A stretch of DNA of 20,598 bases from a virus: positions 1 to 20,598 of the IMG/VR virus record IMGVR_UViG_3300029985_000180; one strand, given 5' to 3'. The position numbers and the translations under genes were made by a program. Positions 1-5,757 of this stretch are shown piece after piece. The notes beneath the pieces were generated by a model. That model searched no databases, had not been told where the DNA came from, and worked only from the letters and a program-made list of their open reading frames with translations. Within the stretch, counting starts at the first letter, position 1. The number at the start of each line of letters is the position of its first letter.

Positions 1-153
1 GTGGTAAAAGAAAATACTACATGTCTTAAAGATGTAATATATCCTGATAATAAAAATATTATATTTGTTGAAAATTATTTAGAGGCAGCTGGTGTTGTTC
101 AATGTCTTAATGCTGGTGTAGATTATAAAATAGTAAAGGATGGAAAGGAATAA
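1..153 (+). CDS. 3' end (or all) of an unknown small gene
   Basis: An open frame runs from the first base of the window to a TAA at 151-153 and encodes 50 residues ending in DYKIVKDGKE. It opens on GTG, but the frame touches the window edge, so the true start is probably upstream and the entry is partial. I do not recognise the protein. The stop overlaps the start of the next gene (TAATG), the usual sign of translational coupling, so this is part of the same operon as the RusA-like resolvase. The sequence is mixed charged and hydrophobic, without a membrane segment or cysteine motif. Confidence 0.6.
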   Translation: MVKENTTCLKDVIYPDNKNIIFVENYLEAAGVVQCLNAGVDYKIVKDGKE

Positions 154-650
154 TGGTGGATAGTTTAACAATAAAACATTACGAGATGCCTGTTTCGGTT
201 AACGCGCAGACAATGGTTCGGTGGGGTAAGAAATGTAATACTCATGCCACACACTCCTTCTATAAACATGCTGGAGAAGAAGTAATACAAATTTTAAATC
301 AAAGTAATCCCCACCAGTTATTAAGTTTCTTGGCCTCTCTTAATTCTTCTCCAATTTCTATAAGTATGACAATGTATAAATCCTGGCGAACAAAGAAGGG
401 TAATATCAGGGTAAATGACGTTGAGAACTATATGAAGAGTGAGACTGATTTGATATTTAAGTGTATAAATAAGTGGTTAGAAGATAATATTTCAACCTAT
501 TCTAATTCTAATTCTTCCCTTCCTTTATTTACTTTAGATGATAGTCAGGTATTCGAGGTACATATCTTAAAAGTAGAGTCAAAAATAGAGCAAATTGAGA
601 TTGAGATTAAGAAATTTAAGGAAGTGATAATATGCCAGGAAATGTTATAA
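153..650 (+). CDS. RusA-like Holliday junction resolvase
   Basis: 165 residues. RusA-family enzymes are small homodimeric endonucleases that resolve four-way DNA junctions in phage replication and recombination. The N-terminus has the family's SVN motif (residues 15-17). The acidic core is D89-V-E91-N92 followed by K95, matching the D-x-D-N ... K spacing of RusA (D70, D72, K76 in the E. coli enzyme). LDDSQVFEVHILKV (128-141) matches the family segment carrying the third aspartate. Two oddities: the second aspartate is a glutamate, and about 20 extra residues, including a Ser/Asn run near 115-123, separate the first acidic pair from D129/D130. The start at 153 overlaps the upstream stop and follows an AAGGA-like ribosome site. 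The 3' end overlaps the sigma-like gene by 19 bases. The assignment rests on remembered motif spacing, not a search. Confidence 0.68.
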   Translation: MVDSLTIKHYEMPVSVNAQTMVRWGKKCNTHATHSFYKHAGEEVIQILNQSNPHQLLSFLASLNSSPISISMTMYKSWRTKKGNIRVNDVENYMKSETDLIFKCINKWLEDNISTYSNSNSSLPLFTLDDSQVFEVHILKVESKIEQIEIEIKKFKEVIICQEML

Positions 651-1039
651 AGAAAAATAAAGATAGAAATAAAAATAAAGATAGCACACCAATAGAGAAC
701 GAGAATGAAATATGTGCTCTCTACCTGCCCTTAATAGATACTCATATTCTTCATCTAAAATTAAAATATTCCAGTAATAAAAACTTAGATTGGGATGATG
801 TTTACTCTTTTTTACAGCTAGGATTACTTAAAGCTGTTCGTTCATATCAAAAGGGGCATAATACAACAATGAAGTCTTGGATATTAACATTTTTGAGAGG
901 CTATACAAAAAACTACTTTCGAGACTTTGGACAATATTACTCAATTAATGACCAAATTGATGACACTAATCCAAGACAAGCAACAAAACTATATTATGAG
1001 ATAAATAAGATAAAAGAGGGAGAAGACTATGGCATGTAG
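632..1039 (+). CDS. small sigma-70 region-2-like protein, candidate late-gene sigma factor
   Basis: 135 residues. The segment from about 52 to 105 resembles sigma-70 region 2: DWDDVYSFLQLGLLKAVRSY (53-72) parallels the core-binding 'DDLxQxGxxGLLKAVxxFD' helices, and TTMKSWILTFLRGYTKNYFRD (78-98) parallels the aromatic region 2.3/2.4 'FSTYAxWWIRxxIxxxxRD' that melts and reads the -10 element. Nothing after residue 110 looks like region 4, so no -35-reading domain is present. The N-terminus is a Lys/Asn-rich tail. Known precedent: T4 gp55 and small phage sigma factors that work with a reduced set of regions. Start chosen at ATG 632, seven bases after AAGGAAG; the gene overlaps both neighbours. 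Its place beside a resolvase fits a late-transcription activator. It could instead be an unrelated helical DNA-binding protein. Confidence 0.6.
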   Translation: MPGNVIKKNKDRNKNKDSTPIENENEICALYLPLIDTHILHLKLKYSSNKNLDWDDVYSFLQLGLLKAVRSYQKGHNTTMKSWILTFLRGYTKNYFRDFGQYYSINDQIDDTNPRQATKLYYEINKIKEGEDYGM

Positions 1040-1304
1040 AGACAGAAACTGTAAGACTTGCGAATATATTGAAATTGACAGAATAGAAAAAGCAAATGAT
1101 GAGATGATTATAGAATGCCCTAAATGTCACTCTATCAGCTTTCAGATGCTGTTTACTAGCCCAGCCGTTATTGTAATGAAAGGTGAAGGAACATCAGCAC
1201 TGGAATTTTGTGATGAATTAGACCGGAGAAGAGCTAATGCGGCTTCTGGGCATGGGAATACTAGTCTTAGTGATTCTTCTGTTGGCGTCAAATATAGTAG
1301 ATAA
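1029..1304 (+). CDS. FmdB-type zinc-ribbon protein
   Basis: 91 residues with two CxxC knuckles, C8-K-T-C11 and C30-P-K-C33, plus an extra C3. After the second knuckle comes the FmdB-like continuation, hydrophobic then SPAVIVMKGEG (44-54), matching the family pattern 'SAPxxxFKGxG'. FmdB-type ribbons bind one zinc and are common as small phage and bacterial proteins thought to be regulatory; the exact role is unknown. The C-terminal 35 residues are polar and unlike the family. The gene overlaps the sigma-like gene by 11 bases and has a GAGGGAG ribosome site, so the two are translated together. A joint role in phage transcription control is plausible but not shown. Confidence 0.65.
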   Translation: MACRDRNCKTCEYIEIDRIEKANDEMIIECPKCHSISFQMLFTSPAVIVMKGEGTSALEFCDELDRRRANAASGHGNTSLSDSSVGVKYSR

Positions 1305-1374
1305 TGCTAAAGTAAACAGGAACATATATTAATATACGGCTTTTAGCCTATTTTTAGAAAATATCACATTTATA

Positions 1375-1429
1375 AACCCTTCATACTGATTTTTTTGCTT
1401 TATAAAAAATTTATGAGGGGTTCTTTTTT
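1375..1429 (+). terminator. rho-independent terminator of the resolvase/sigma-like operon
   Basis: AACCCTTCAT (1375-1384) pairs with ATGAGGGGTT (1413-1422) over 10 bp with one G-T pair. The interior has a further stem of A/T runs. A CTTTTTT tract follows at 1423-1429. It lies about 70 bases after the FmdB-type gene, as expected for the end of that operon. Confidence 0.8.
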
Positions 1430-1430
1430 G

Positions 1431-1440
1431 GTTATAAATA
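1431..1440 (+). promoter_or_regulatory. GTTATAAATA element, possible late-type promoter
   Basis: Directly after the terminator is GTTATAAATA, a close variant of the GTTATAAT word that precedes the structural genes and identical in its last eight bases to the T4 late promoter word TATAAATA. No -35 box is visible. Two further -10-like words follow (TATAAT at 1450 and 1468 areas). It would serve the 1640-3442 operon. Weak on its own; listed because of the resemblance to the other four sites. Confidence 0.3.
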
Positions 1441-1504
1441 ATGAATTGTATAATCAATATATTTCGTATAATTCTCGGTTTTTTCCAACACATTTATAGA
1501 AAAT

Positions 1505-1532
1505 TTGCTTGTATTCATAAAGCTAATATGAT
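1505..1532 (+). promoter_or_regulatory. candidate sigma-70 promoter for the 1640-3442 operon
   Basis: TTGCTT (1505-1510) and TATGAT (1527-1532) are separated by 16 bases, five of six and five of six matches to the consensus boxes. A start near 1540 would give a leader of about 100 bases that includes the hairpin at 1563-1601. A second TTGACA at 1553-1558 has only a weak TTTAAT 19 bases later and is less likely. Confidence 0.5.
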
Positions 1533-1562
1533 ATCATATGTATAGTGGATATTTGACAAGGC

Positions 1563-1601
1563 GGGAATACATAAGGCTTTAATGAACCTTAGTATCTGCC
1601 C
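1563..1601 (+). promoter_or_regulatory. folded leader RNA hairpin upstream of the small-gene operon
   Basis: TAAGG (1572-1576) pairs with CCTTA (1587-1591), ATAC (1567-1570) with GTAT (1592-1595) across a one-base bulge, and GGG (1563-1565) with CCC (1599-1601) across a small internal loop; the terminal loop is 10 bases. No T-tract follows, so it is not a simple terminator. It sits between the candidate promoter and the GGAGG ribosome site at 1631. It may stabilise the message or act as a regulatory leader; I see no match to a riboswitch class that I know. Confidence 0.4.
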
Positions 1602-1639
1602 TCATAGTGTCTCACTAAATCACACTTCTTGGAGGTAGT

Positions 1640-1843
1640 ATGAAGCAACAAATGCCAGACCTAGAACAAAGAACGTTTAACAGAATCCATCGTCTAACCA
1701 ATGGTGGATTTACTAAACCTTCAATGTTAAATGGCTTGGGAATCGAGCACAATTCCAAGCTAGCAGTAGTTTTTCTGTGGGCTTCTTATTTCATTCTTAA
1801 CTGGAATAAGCCGTCAGAAGAAAAAAGAAGGGAGGTAAAATAA
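1640..1843 (+). CDS. unknown small protein, first gene of an operon
   Basis: 67 residues, unrecognised. The N-terminal half is polar and basic with a helix-like stretch (EQRTFNRIHRL, 9-19); residues 41-54 (LAVVFLWASYFILN) are hydrophobic enough for a short membrane segment or a buried helix, followed by a charged tail (KPSEEKRREVK). The start at 1640 has a strong GGAGG at 1631-1635. It heads the operon that runs to 3442; the next gene starts two bases after its stop. Confidence 0.6.
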   Translation: MKQQMPDLEQRTFNRIHRLTNGGFTKPSMLNGLGIEHNSKLAVVFLWASYFILNWNKPSEEKRREVK

Positions 1844-1844
1844 A

Positions 1845-1946
1845 ATGAAATTACTTCTTATAATCGTTCTTACTGTCATCCTTACTACTATCATAATATT
1901 TCTTCCCGAAGCAATTGAAGCAACTCTGACAGTCTTAGGAATATAG
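1845..1946 (+). CDS. 33-residue single-span membrane protein
   Basis: MKLLLIIVLTVILTTIIIFL followed by a short acidic tail ending LTVLGI. Residues 2-20 form one membrane span with a Lys at position 2 and an acidic C-terminal side, which suggests an N-in topology. A GGGAGG ribosome site at 1830-1835 lies nine bases before the ATG, and the next gene begins two bases after the stop, so this short frame fits the operon exactly. Function unknown. Confidence 0.5.
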   Translation: MKLLLIIVLTVILTTIIIFLPEAIEATLTVLGI

Positions 1947-1948
1947 AT

Positions 1949-2158
1949 ATGTATCAGCAAATGAAGAATCCCAAAGACAAACTGGTTCATCTGGAAGGAG
2001 ATTTATATGAGTTAGTAAGAATAACAGCCAATGCTAAACTAATTGGCTTTGATGAACAGCTAAATAGCATCCTCTCCCTATTCTTTTTCGGGGAGCAAAA
2101 GAACCTAAATAACCAAGAAAGTGAGGTAAGCAATGGACATAAATCCATCAGACCCTAG
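1949..2158 (+). CDS. unknown small protein
   Basis: 69 residues, unrecognised. It looks soluble and mostly helical, with a hydrophobic patch (ILSLFFFGEQ, 41-50) in the second half. The ribosome site is poor (TAGGAA upstream), so translation may depend on coupling to the gene two bases before it. Its end overlaps the next gene by 26 bases. Kept because it fills the operon gap in frame and has no competitor. Confidence 0.45.
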   Translation: MYQQMKNPKDKLVHLEGDLYELVRITANAKLIGFDEQLNSILSLFFFGEQKNLNNQESEVSNGHKSIRP

Positions 2159-2777
2159 CTCATTTGAAAGTTGTATTATTTCAGAACTAAAAAAAATGCG
2201 GTCCAAGGATATAGTAAAGATAATACATTTCATTGATTCAAGCATTCCAAGTAATATCATAAAGAATATAGTATTAGTAATGGAATATGATAATCTCTAT
2301 ACTATACTTGAAAATAACAGTAACATACAAATGTCATTATTCAGAATATGGTTATTACAGACCCTAAAAAATAATGCTCATTCTTCTGTTTCTTCTCTAT
2401 CACTTCTAGAAAATGCTGATAAAGAAATAATCAATGCCCAAAGAAGAATGACAAAGAGCGTTATACTTACCTGGAGAGACAATGAAGAAAAAGAAAGAAG
2501 AAAGAATGAAAAGATAAAAAAAGATAAGCCAAGCAAAGAAGAATTAAACCAAGAAAGTATGCTTCACTTACTCAAAAAGGTAGATTTAGAAGCTGATATA
2601 GATTTTCCAGAAGTTGATTTTACCCAAGCACAGAAAGAAGAAAGGGCATTAGAAGAAAAAGCATTGGGTCCTGGATTTAAAAGTAACAAGCCTTATGTAG
2701 CAGTCACAATACCGGCAGAAGAAGTTCCAAATTGGTTTACCTGGTTATCTTCATTACTTCTCGGAAAGGTGGAATAA
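2133..2777 (+). CDS. unknown charged helical protein
   Basis: 214 residues, unrecognised. Residues 1-75 are a mixed helical region (SELKKMRSKDIVKIIHFIDS). Residues about 100-175 are extremely charged and probably coiled-coil (EEKERRKNEKIKKDKPSKEE, then acidic LEADIDFPEVDF). The C-terminus is hydrophobic and aromatic (VPNWFTWLSSLLLGKVE) and may contact a membrane or partner. The start at 2133 follows GAGG with a six-base spacer. It is the longest gene in the 1640-3442 operon. Confidence 0.6.
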   Translation: MDINPSDPSSFESCIISELKKMRSKDIVKIIHFIDSSIPSNIIKNIVLVMEYDNLYTILENNSNIQMSLFRIWLLQTLKNNAHSSVSSLSLLENADKEIINAQRRMTKSVILTWRDNEEKERRKNEKIKKDKPSKEELNQESMLHLLKKVDLEADIDFPEVDFTQAQKEERALEEKALGPGFKSNKPYVAVTIPAEEVPNWFTWLSSLLLGKVE

Positions 2778-2778
2778 C

Positions 2779-2889
2779 ATGAGCAACCTAGATAAGATAC
2801 TAGACGGAATGATACTTGGTTTCGTTGTAGTTTTCTGGATTTACTTCACACTAATCAAAAAATATCCAGATGACAAAGAAAGAAGGTAG
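2779..2889 (+). CDS. 36-residue single-span membrane protein
   Basis: The frame starts one base after the upstream stop, with AAAGGTGGAA as ribosome site. Residues 10-26 (GMILGFVVVFWIYFTLI) form one membrane span; the N-terminus is neutral and the C-terminus is highly charged (KKYPDDKERR), which predicts a cytoplasmic C-terminus. Function unknown. It is followed five bases later by another membrane protein. Confidence 0.5.
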   Translation: MSNLDKILDGMILGFVVVFWIYFTLIKKYPDDKERR

Positions 2890-2894
2890 ATATA

Positions 2895-3107
2895 ATGCAG
2901 AAAAATGGAATGCCCCTCTGGTTATTAGGCACTCTACTAACAATAGGAGTAATATTAGTAGTAGCAATAATAATAGTAATAACACTAATCCTTATACATG
3001 TATTGGGTATAGTACGCTTTGCTTTAATAGTAATAGCTCTTCAACTTGATTCCATTCAAACAACTCTCAATAATATATTAAAGAAGTTGTCCGGAGATAA
3101 GAAATGA
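2895..3107 (+). CDS. small hydrophobic membrane protein, holin-like in shape only
   Basis: 70 residues. Residues 7-50 are almost wholly hydrophobic and long enough for two membrane spans (about 8-28 and 30-49) around a His-containing turn, followed by a polar basic tail (NNILKKLSGDKK). Size, two spans and a charged tail fit small phage holins, but no endolysin or spanin is visible nearby, so I do not call it a holin. An AGAAGG site precedes the ATG. The stop overlaps the next start (ATGA). Confidence 0.55.
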   Translation: MQKNGMPLWLLGTLLTIGVILVVAIIIVITLILIHVLGIVRFALIVIALQLDSIQTTLNNILKKLSGDKK

Positions 3108-3442
3108 ATAGGCTGTCTTTTATCCTCTCAAAAACAGTTCAAATCAAGGAAGAAACTACCATAACTCATACAGTAAGAACAAAAGAAGAAATAAAAATCA
3201 TAAAAATTTCGCCCTATAATAACCCTCAAATAAAGAAGGGAACACATATACATCATGAGGGTAATATATATGAAGCTATAAAAATGGATCCTTTAGGTTG
3301 GTACTTATTATTAATCTCAGGTAAAAAGAAAAGCTATCAGAATACACCAGAATACCCAATGCTATACAGATGGGATGATAGGGTATATTTAGGTAAGCGT
3401 TTTGAACCCCTGAGAAGCCAAGCAAGTAAGAATGGCAGATAA
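3104..3442 (+). CDS. unknown soluble protein, last gene of the operon
   Basis: 112 residues, unrecognised. The first 45 residues are basic and beta-prone; the second half has a compact pattern of aromatic and glycine residues (GTHIHHEGNIYEAI, GWYLLLIS, YRWDDRVYLGKRF) suggesting a small beta-barrel. It overlaps the membrane protein by four bases (ATGA) and has GGAGAT upstream, indicating coupled translation. A terminator follows 13 bases after its stop. Confidence 0.55.
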   Translation: MNRLSFILSKTVQIKEETTITHTVRTKEEIKIIKISPYNNPQIKKGTHIHHEGNIYEAIKMDPLGWYLLLISGKKKSYQNTPEYPMLYRWDDRVYLGKRFEPLRSQASKNGR

Positions 3443-3455
3443 AAAGAAGCAGAAT

Positions 3456-3486
3456 TAGGGCATCTTTCAACGGGTGCCCTATTTTT
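3456..3486 (+). terminator. rho-independent terminator of the small-gene operon
   Basis: TAGGGCATC and GGGTGCCCTA pair with a short loop (TTTCAAC), and TTTTTA follows at 3482. It closes the operon ending at 3442. Confidence 0.8.
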
Positions 3487-3599
3487 ATGTCTACTCATTG
3501 TTGCCTTTACATTATTTCAAGAGCTAAAAATTCCGTCTAAGAGTAAGGAAAGAGAAGATAATAAATAAAATAAATAAAAATATAAGAAAATTTAGAAAA

Positions 3600-3767
3600 G
3601 TGTCTGAGCTACATTTTACTATCCAAGAAAGAGATAAGAAAGAGAGAATAAAAAGAACTGTTCTCATATTACACCATGAAAATAATATAAGAAAGGATGA
3701 GATAGGATATAGAGTGATAAGAGATAATAAATATAATATAAAATTAGAGAGAGAGAGAGAGATATAG
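3600..3767 (+). CDS. possible small basic protein with an (AG)n tract at its end
   Basis: A GTG-started frame of 55 residues (begins VSELHFTIQERDKK) is free of stops in a very A-rich stretch and reads like protein (RTVLILHH, DEIGYRVIRD). It ends two codons after a run of AG dinucleotides. The alternative frame beyond the run stays open to 3829 (IERGRDIVELKRAQLRDIGM), so gain or loss of AG units could fuse the two. There is no good ribosome site. It may be a decayed gene. The hydrophobic minus-strand frames over this stretch are mirror effects of purine-rich DNA. Confidence 0.3.
   Translation: MSELHFTIQERDKKERIKRTVLILHHENNIRKDEIGYRVIRDNKYNIKLEREREI
3746..3762 (+). repeat. (AG)8 dinucleotide run
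   Basis: Eight and a half perfect AG units. The run lies at the 3' end of the small open frame at 3600-3767, exactly where a second open frame takes over. Confidence 0.85.
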
Positions 3768-3870
3768 AAAGGGGTAGAGATATAGTAGAACTGAAAAGGG
3801 CACAGTTGAGAGATATAGGCATGAGGTAGAGTAAATAAGCAATAAATGAATAGATAATAAATAAAAATAG

Positions 3871-3909
3871 GCAAAAAAATAGGACCCTCAATGAATCCCA
3901 AGGGTCCTA
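3871..3909 (-). terminator. terminator of the minus-strand gene
   Basis: TAGGACCCT (3880-3888) and AGGGTCCTA (3901-3909) form a perfect 9-bp stem with a 12-base loop. On the minus strand the hairpin is followed by ATTTTTTTGC (complement of 3871-3880), so it stops transcription of the leftward gene ending at 4002. A few T residues on the plus side are not enough for a two-way terminator. Confidence 0.75.
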
Positions 3910-4001
3910 GAGTATTAATCACTACCCTATACTATGAACAGTAGACAAAAAAAGCAAAGAATGGACACAAGACTAAAAGAAGATAGCCAAGCAGTCTCAT
4001 G

Positions 4002-4592
4002 TTACTTGTTCAAAAAAGCAGAGAGATTTTCCTGATTACCATTCCAGTTGCTCATGACTTTCACCAGCTCGCTTTCCATCCAGGCCTTGACTTCTTCAAG
4101 ACCACCCGAAGAAGAGACTAGCAAAGAAGCCTTGCCAGCCCTTCCCATTGCCTTGATAAACTCCCTGACAGTGGCTTTGGTGGTGTCGTTTAGGGAGTTG
4201 TTGATGATGGTCGGGATAATGTGTGGTTCCATGTAGCTAAACAGGGAAACCAGACCATCTTCATCTTCCTTGCTTCCTTCCGACTTGGCCAGATTAATCA
4301 GCCTGGAAGCTTCGTCACCAGAGAGACCCAGATAACCCTTCACACAGTTGGCCAAAACATCCTGTCCCATCGTGTGATAGTCCAGGCTGGCAATTTCCAA
4401 GCTGTCATAGAAGGCCTTGAAAGCCCTTTTGCTGACCCTGAGAAAGTAATCAGGTTGCTTGATGCCTTTGTTCTTTCCCTTGATAGGAGTGACACCCACG
4501 ATGTTGATGGAAGGGAAGTCAAAGTATTCAGACTTCCTTTCACCGGAGTTATCAGTCTTGGGTTCGATAAGGGAGGACCATTTAATCGACAT
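4002..4592 (-). CDS. unknown protein, isolated minus-strand gene with distinct codon use
   Basis: 196 residues from the ATG at 4592, unrecognised. A GTG in frame at 4601 is possible, but ATG 4592 has TAGGTG six bases upstream, so I prefer it. The protein looks soluble: a mixed N-terminal domain (YFDFPSINIVGV, DYFLRVSKRAFKAFYDSL) and a helical C-terminal half (TVREFIKAMGRAGKASLL, WMESELVKVMSNW). It is the only gene on this strand. Its codons prefer C in third position (TTC, AAC, GAC, ATC) and it is visibly richer in GC than its neighbours, which suggests either recent transfer or strong expression. It has its own terminator, and an inverted repeat overlaps its likely promoter. It could be an early or lysogenic-phase accessory gene (moron); that is inference. 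Confidence 0.7.
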   Translation of the reverse strand: MSIKWSSLIEPKTDNSGERKSEYFDFPSINIVGVTPIKGKNKGIKQPDYFLRVSKRAFKAFYDSLEIASLDYHTMGQDVLANCVKGYLGLSGDEASRLINLAKSEGSKEDEDGLVSLFSYMEPHIIPTIINNSLNDTTKATVREFIKAMGRAGKASLLVSSSGGLEEVKAWMESELVKVMSNWNGNQENLSAFLNK

Positions 4593-4628
4593 GATATACA
4601 CCTATACTTTTTACTGCGTTAAAGCTAT

Positions 4629-4657
4629 GTGTCATTTTAGCAGGATGACACTATAAC
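4629..4657 (-). promoter_or_regulatory. inverted repeat overlapping the -10 of the minus-strand gene
   Basis: GTGTCAT (4629-4635) and ATGACAC (4645-4651) form a perfect 7-bp inverted repeat with a nine-base centre. On the minus strand it overlaps GTTATAGT (complement of 4650-4657), a plausible -10 box. A TTGACA lies further upstream (complement of 4683-4688) but at the wrong spacing. The arrangement suggests an operator. Confidence 0.4.
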
Positions 4658-4956
4658 CTGTCTTACTTATATCATTATGAATTGTCAAGGATTGTCAGCG
4701 GGCCTCAACCTGCTTGACATAATAGAAGCACAGAGTATGCCAAAGTTAGATTCCTTATTTTTCAATGCTTTCTTGAGATAGGCTAAAAACGAAAGTGGCA
4801 ATAAAACTACATATAATTGACGAAAATTAAACGCATATATCTTTATTTTCCTAGCTCTCTGTATATGTTGTATTGTATTTAGACCTGTGTATTTATTACC
4901 ACATATTTGAGGTAAAATTGACACACCCCTACTATACATTACTTATATCTCACTTG
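4658..4956. other. gene-free divergent region
   Basis: No convincing gene. The reverse-strand open frame in 4685-4939 lacks a ribosome site and reads as random AT-rich sequence. ATTGTCA occurs twice ten bases apart (4681 and 4691). A TTGACA at 4918-4923 has only a poor -10 (TTATAT, 19 bases on). The region separates the leftward gene from the rightward packaging genes and probably carries promoters for both. Confidence 0.5.
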
Positions 4957-4964
4957 GTTATAAT
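4957..4964 (+). promoter_or_regulatory. GTTATAAT element before terS
   Basis: Contains a perfect -10 word TATAAT (4959-4964), 22 bases before the terS start. The -35 position (around 4936-4941, ACATTA) has no resemblance to TTGACA. It is one of four intergenic copies of this 8-mer in front of packaging and structural genes. Confidence 0.45.
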
Positions 4965-4986
4965 GTATTTGAAGGATATTATAAAC

Positions 4987-5322
4987 ATGAGTGAAAACAA
5001 TAAAATGCGCCCTGGAAAGAATCATCCTGGTCCCGGTCGCCCTAAAGGAACACCTAATAGAATATCTGGTAACCTGCGAGAGGCTATTCAAGATAGCTTC
5101 AATAAGCTTGGAGGAGAGAAGTGGCTGTTAGAGTTAGCCAAGAAAGACCCAAGAACATTTGCCGGTCTGTTAGCTAAAATTCTGCCAGATGCTAATAAGA
5201 GTGAGCTACCTCCAATTCCTACTATATCAATCTCATTTGTTGAATCACATACTACCAAGCTTGACGATGATACATTAACTACTCTCAAGGATGCTAATGA
5301 TAAGGATGATACTAGTCTTTAA
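4987..5322 (+). CDS. terS: putative small terminase subunit
   Basis: 111 residues. The small terminase recognises the phage DNA and hands it to the large subunit. Residues 7-24 (MRPGKNHPGPGRPKGTPNR) carry the Gly/Pro/Arg/Lys motif 'GRPKGTxN' typical of short phage packaging proteins, an AT-hook-like DNA-contact element; then comes a helical segment with LREAIQDSFNKLGGEKWLLELAKKDP split around residues 30-55 and LLAKILP (61-67), also typical. The acidic, low-complexity C-terminus (DDDTLTTLKDANDKDD) could bind the large subunit. An ATG at 4963 is in frame, but the ATG at 4987 follows AAGGAT and gives the family's usual start. Position just before terL supports the call; the family is loosely defined. 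Confidence 0.65.
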   Translation: MSENNKMRPGKNHPGPGRPKGTPNRISGNLREAIQDSFNKLGGEKWLLELAKKDPRTFAGLLAKILPDANKSELPPIPTISISFVESHTTKLDDDTLTTLKDANDKDDTSL

Positions 5323-5572
5323 TATGAATTGTATATTGTGTAATCGATTACAACTTTTGATAACGACTATTATGTCTCTCTAGTTCCTTGATAAATAAGG
5401 GTAACTAATTATTTATTATGAATACTTATATTAACCTATCATCCTTTGATTATGACTAGCAATAAACCTTTCATATTATCTTATTACAACATGACAAGAC
5501 ATAGCAACCTTGAGATAGTATCAATAAATATAGTCAAAGGTTAAGACATAATCACAGACATACAACAGCATC
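5323..5572. other. non-coding gap between terS and terL with a palindrome and GACATA words
   Basis: Contains a perfect 14-bp palindrome TGTAATCGATTACA (5339-5352) and four copies of GACATA (5498, 5545, 5557, 5575, the last just inside the next small frame). No tRNA-like fold, terminator or promoter stands out. terS and terL are usually adjacent, so this gap may hold a packaging-initiation or regulatory site; that is speculation. Confidence 0.4.
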
Positions 5573-5755
5573 ATGACATACTCTCCGTTAGACATTGATA
5601 AGCTAATGATAAGATGCTGGCACAGAATCTCAACCTACTATAAGAAAAAAGCCGCCATAATCTACAAATACGGGGGTCATCTCTATAGGGCTCTTCCAAA
5701 TAATTTCAATTTTTTCGATTTTCTGCCAGGATTTTTCATAATTTTAAAAAGGTAA
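5573..5755 (+). CDS. possible small protein before terL
   Basis: A 60-residue frame ending two bases before terL. It is basic and aromatic ([21 protein letters not shown]) with a hydrophobic end ([14 protein letters not shown]). No ribosome site precedes the ATG. Its close spacing to terL is the main support. The base composition is mixed and it may be a chance frame. Confidence 0.35.
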   Translation: MTYSPLDIDKLMIRCWHRISTYYKKKAAIIYKYGGHLYRALPNNFNFFDFLPGFFIILKR

Positions 5756-5757
5756 AT

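Noticed and set aside
1541-1639. tRNA or known riboswitch in the leader
   Set aside because: One bulged hairpin only; no cloverleaf, no T-loop GTTCGA, no match to a riboswitch core that I know.
2895-3107. Calling this gene a holin
   Set aside because: Only size and hydrophobicity support it; no endolysin or spanin is seen nearby.
3524-3922. Long hydrophobic minus-strand open frame
   Set aside because: It is the mirror of A/G-rich DNA, runs through the terminator hairpin, has no ribosome site and is low in complexity.
4221-4622. Plus-strand open frames over the leftward gene
   Set aside because: They are shadows; the minus-strand frame has the ribosome site, terminator and protein-like sequence.
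4685-4939. Minus-strand 84-codon open frame upstream of the leftward gene
   Set aside because: No ribosome site, random-looking composition, and it would cover the divergent promoter region.
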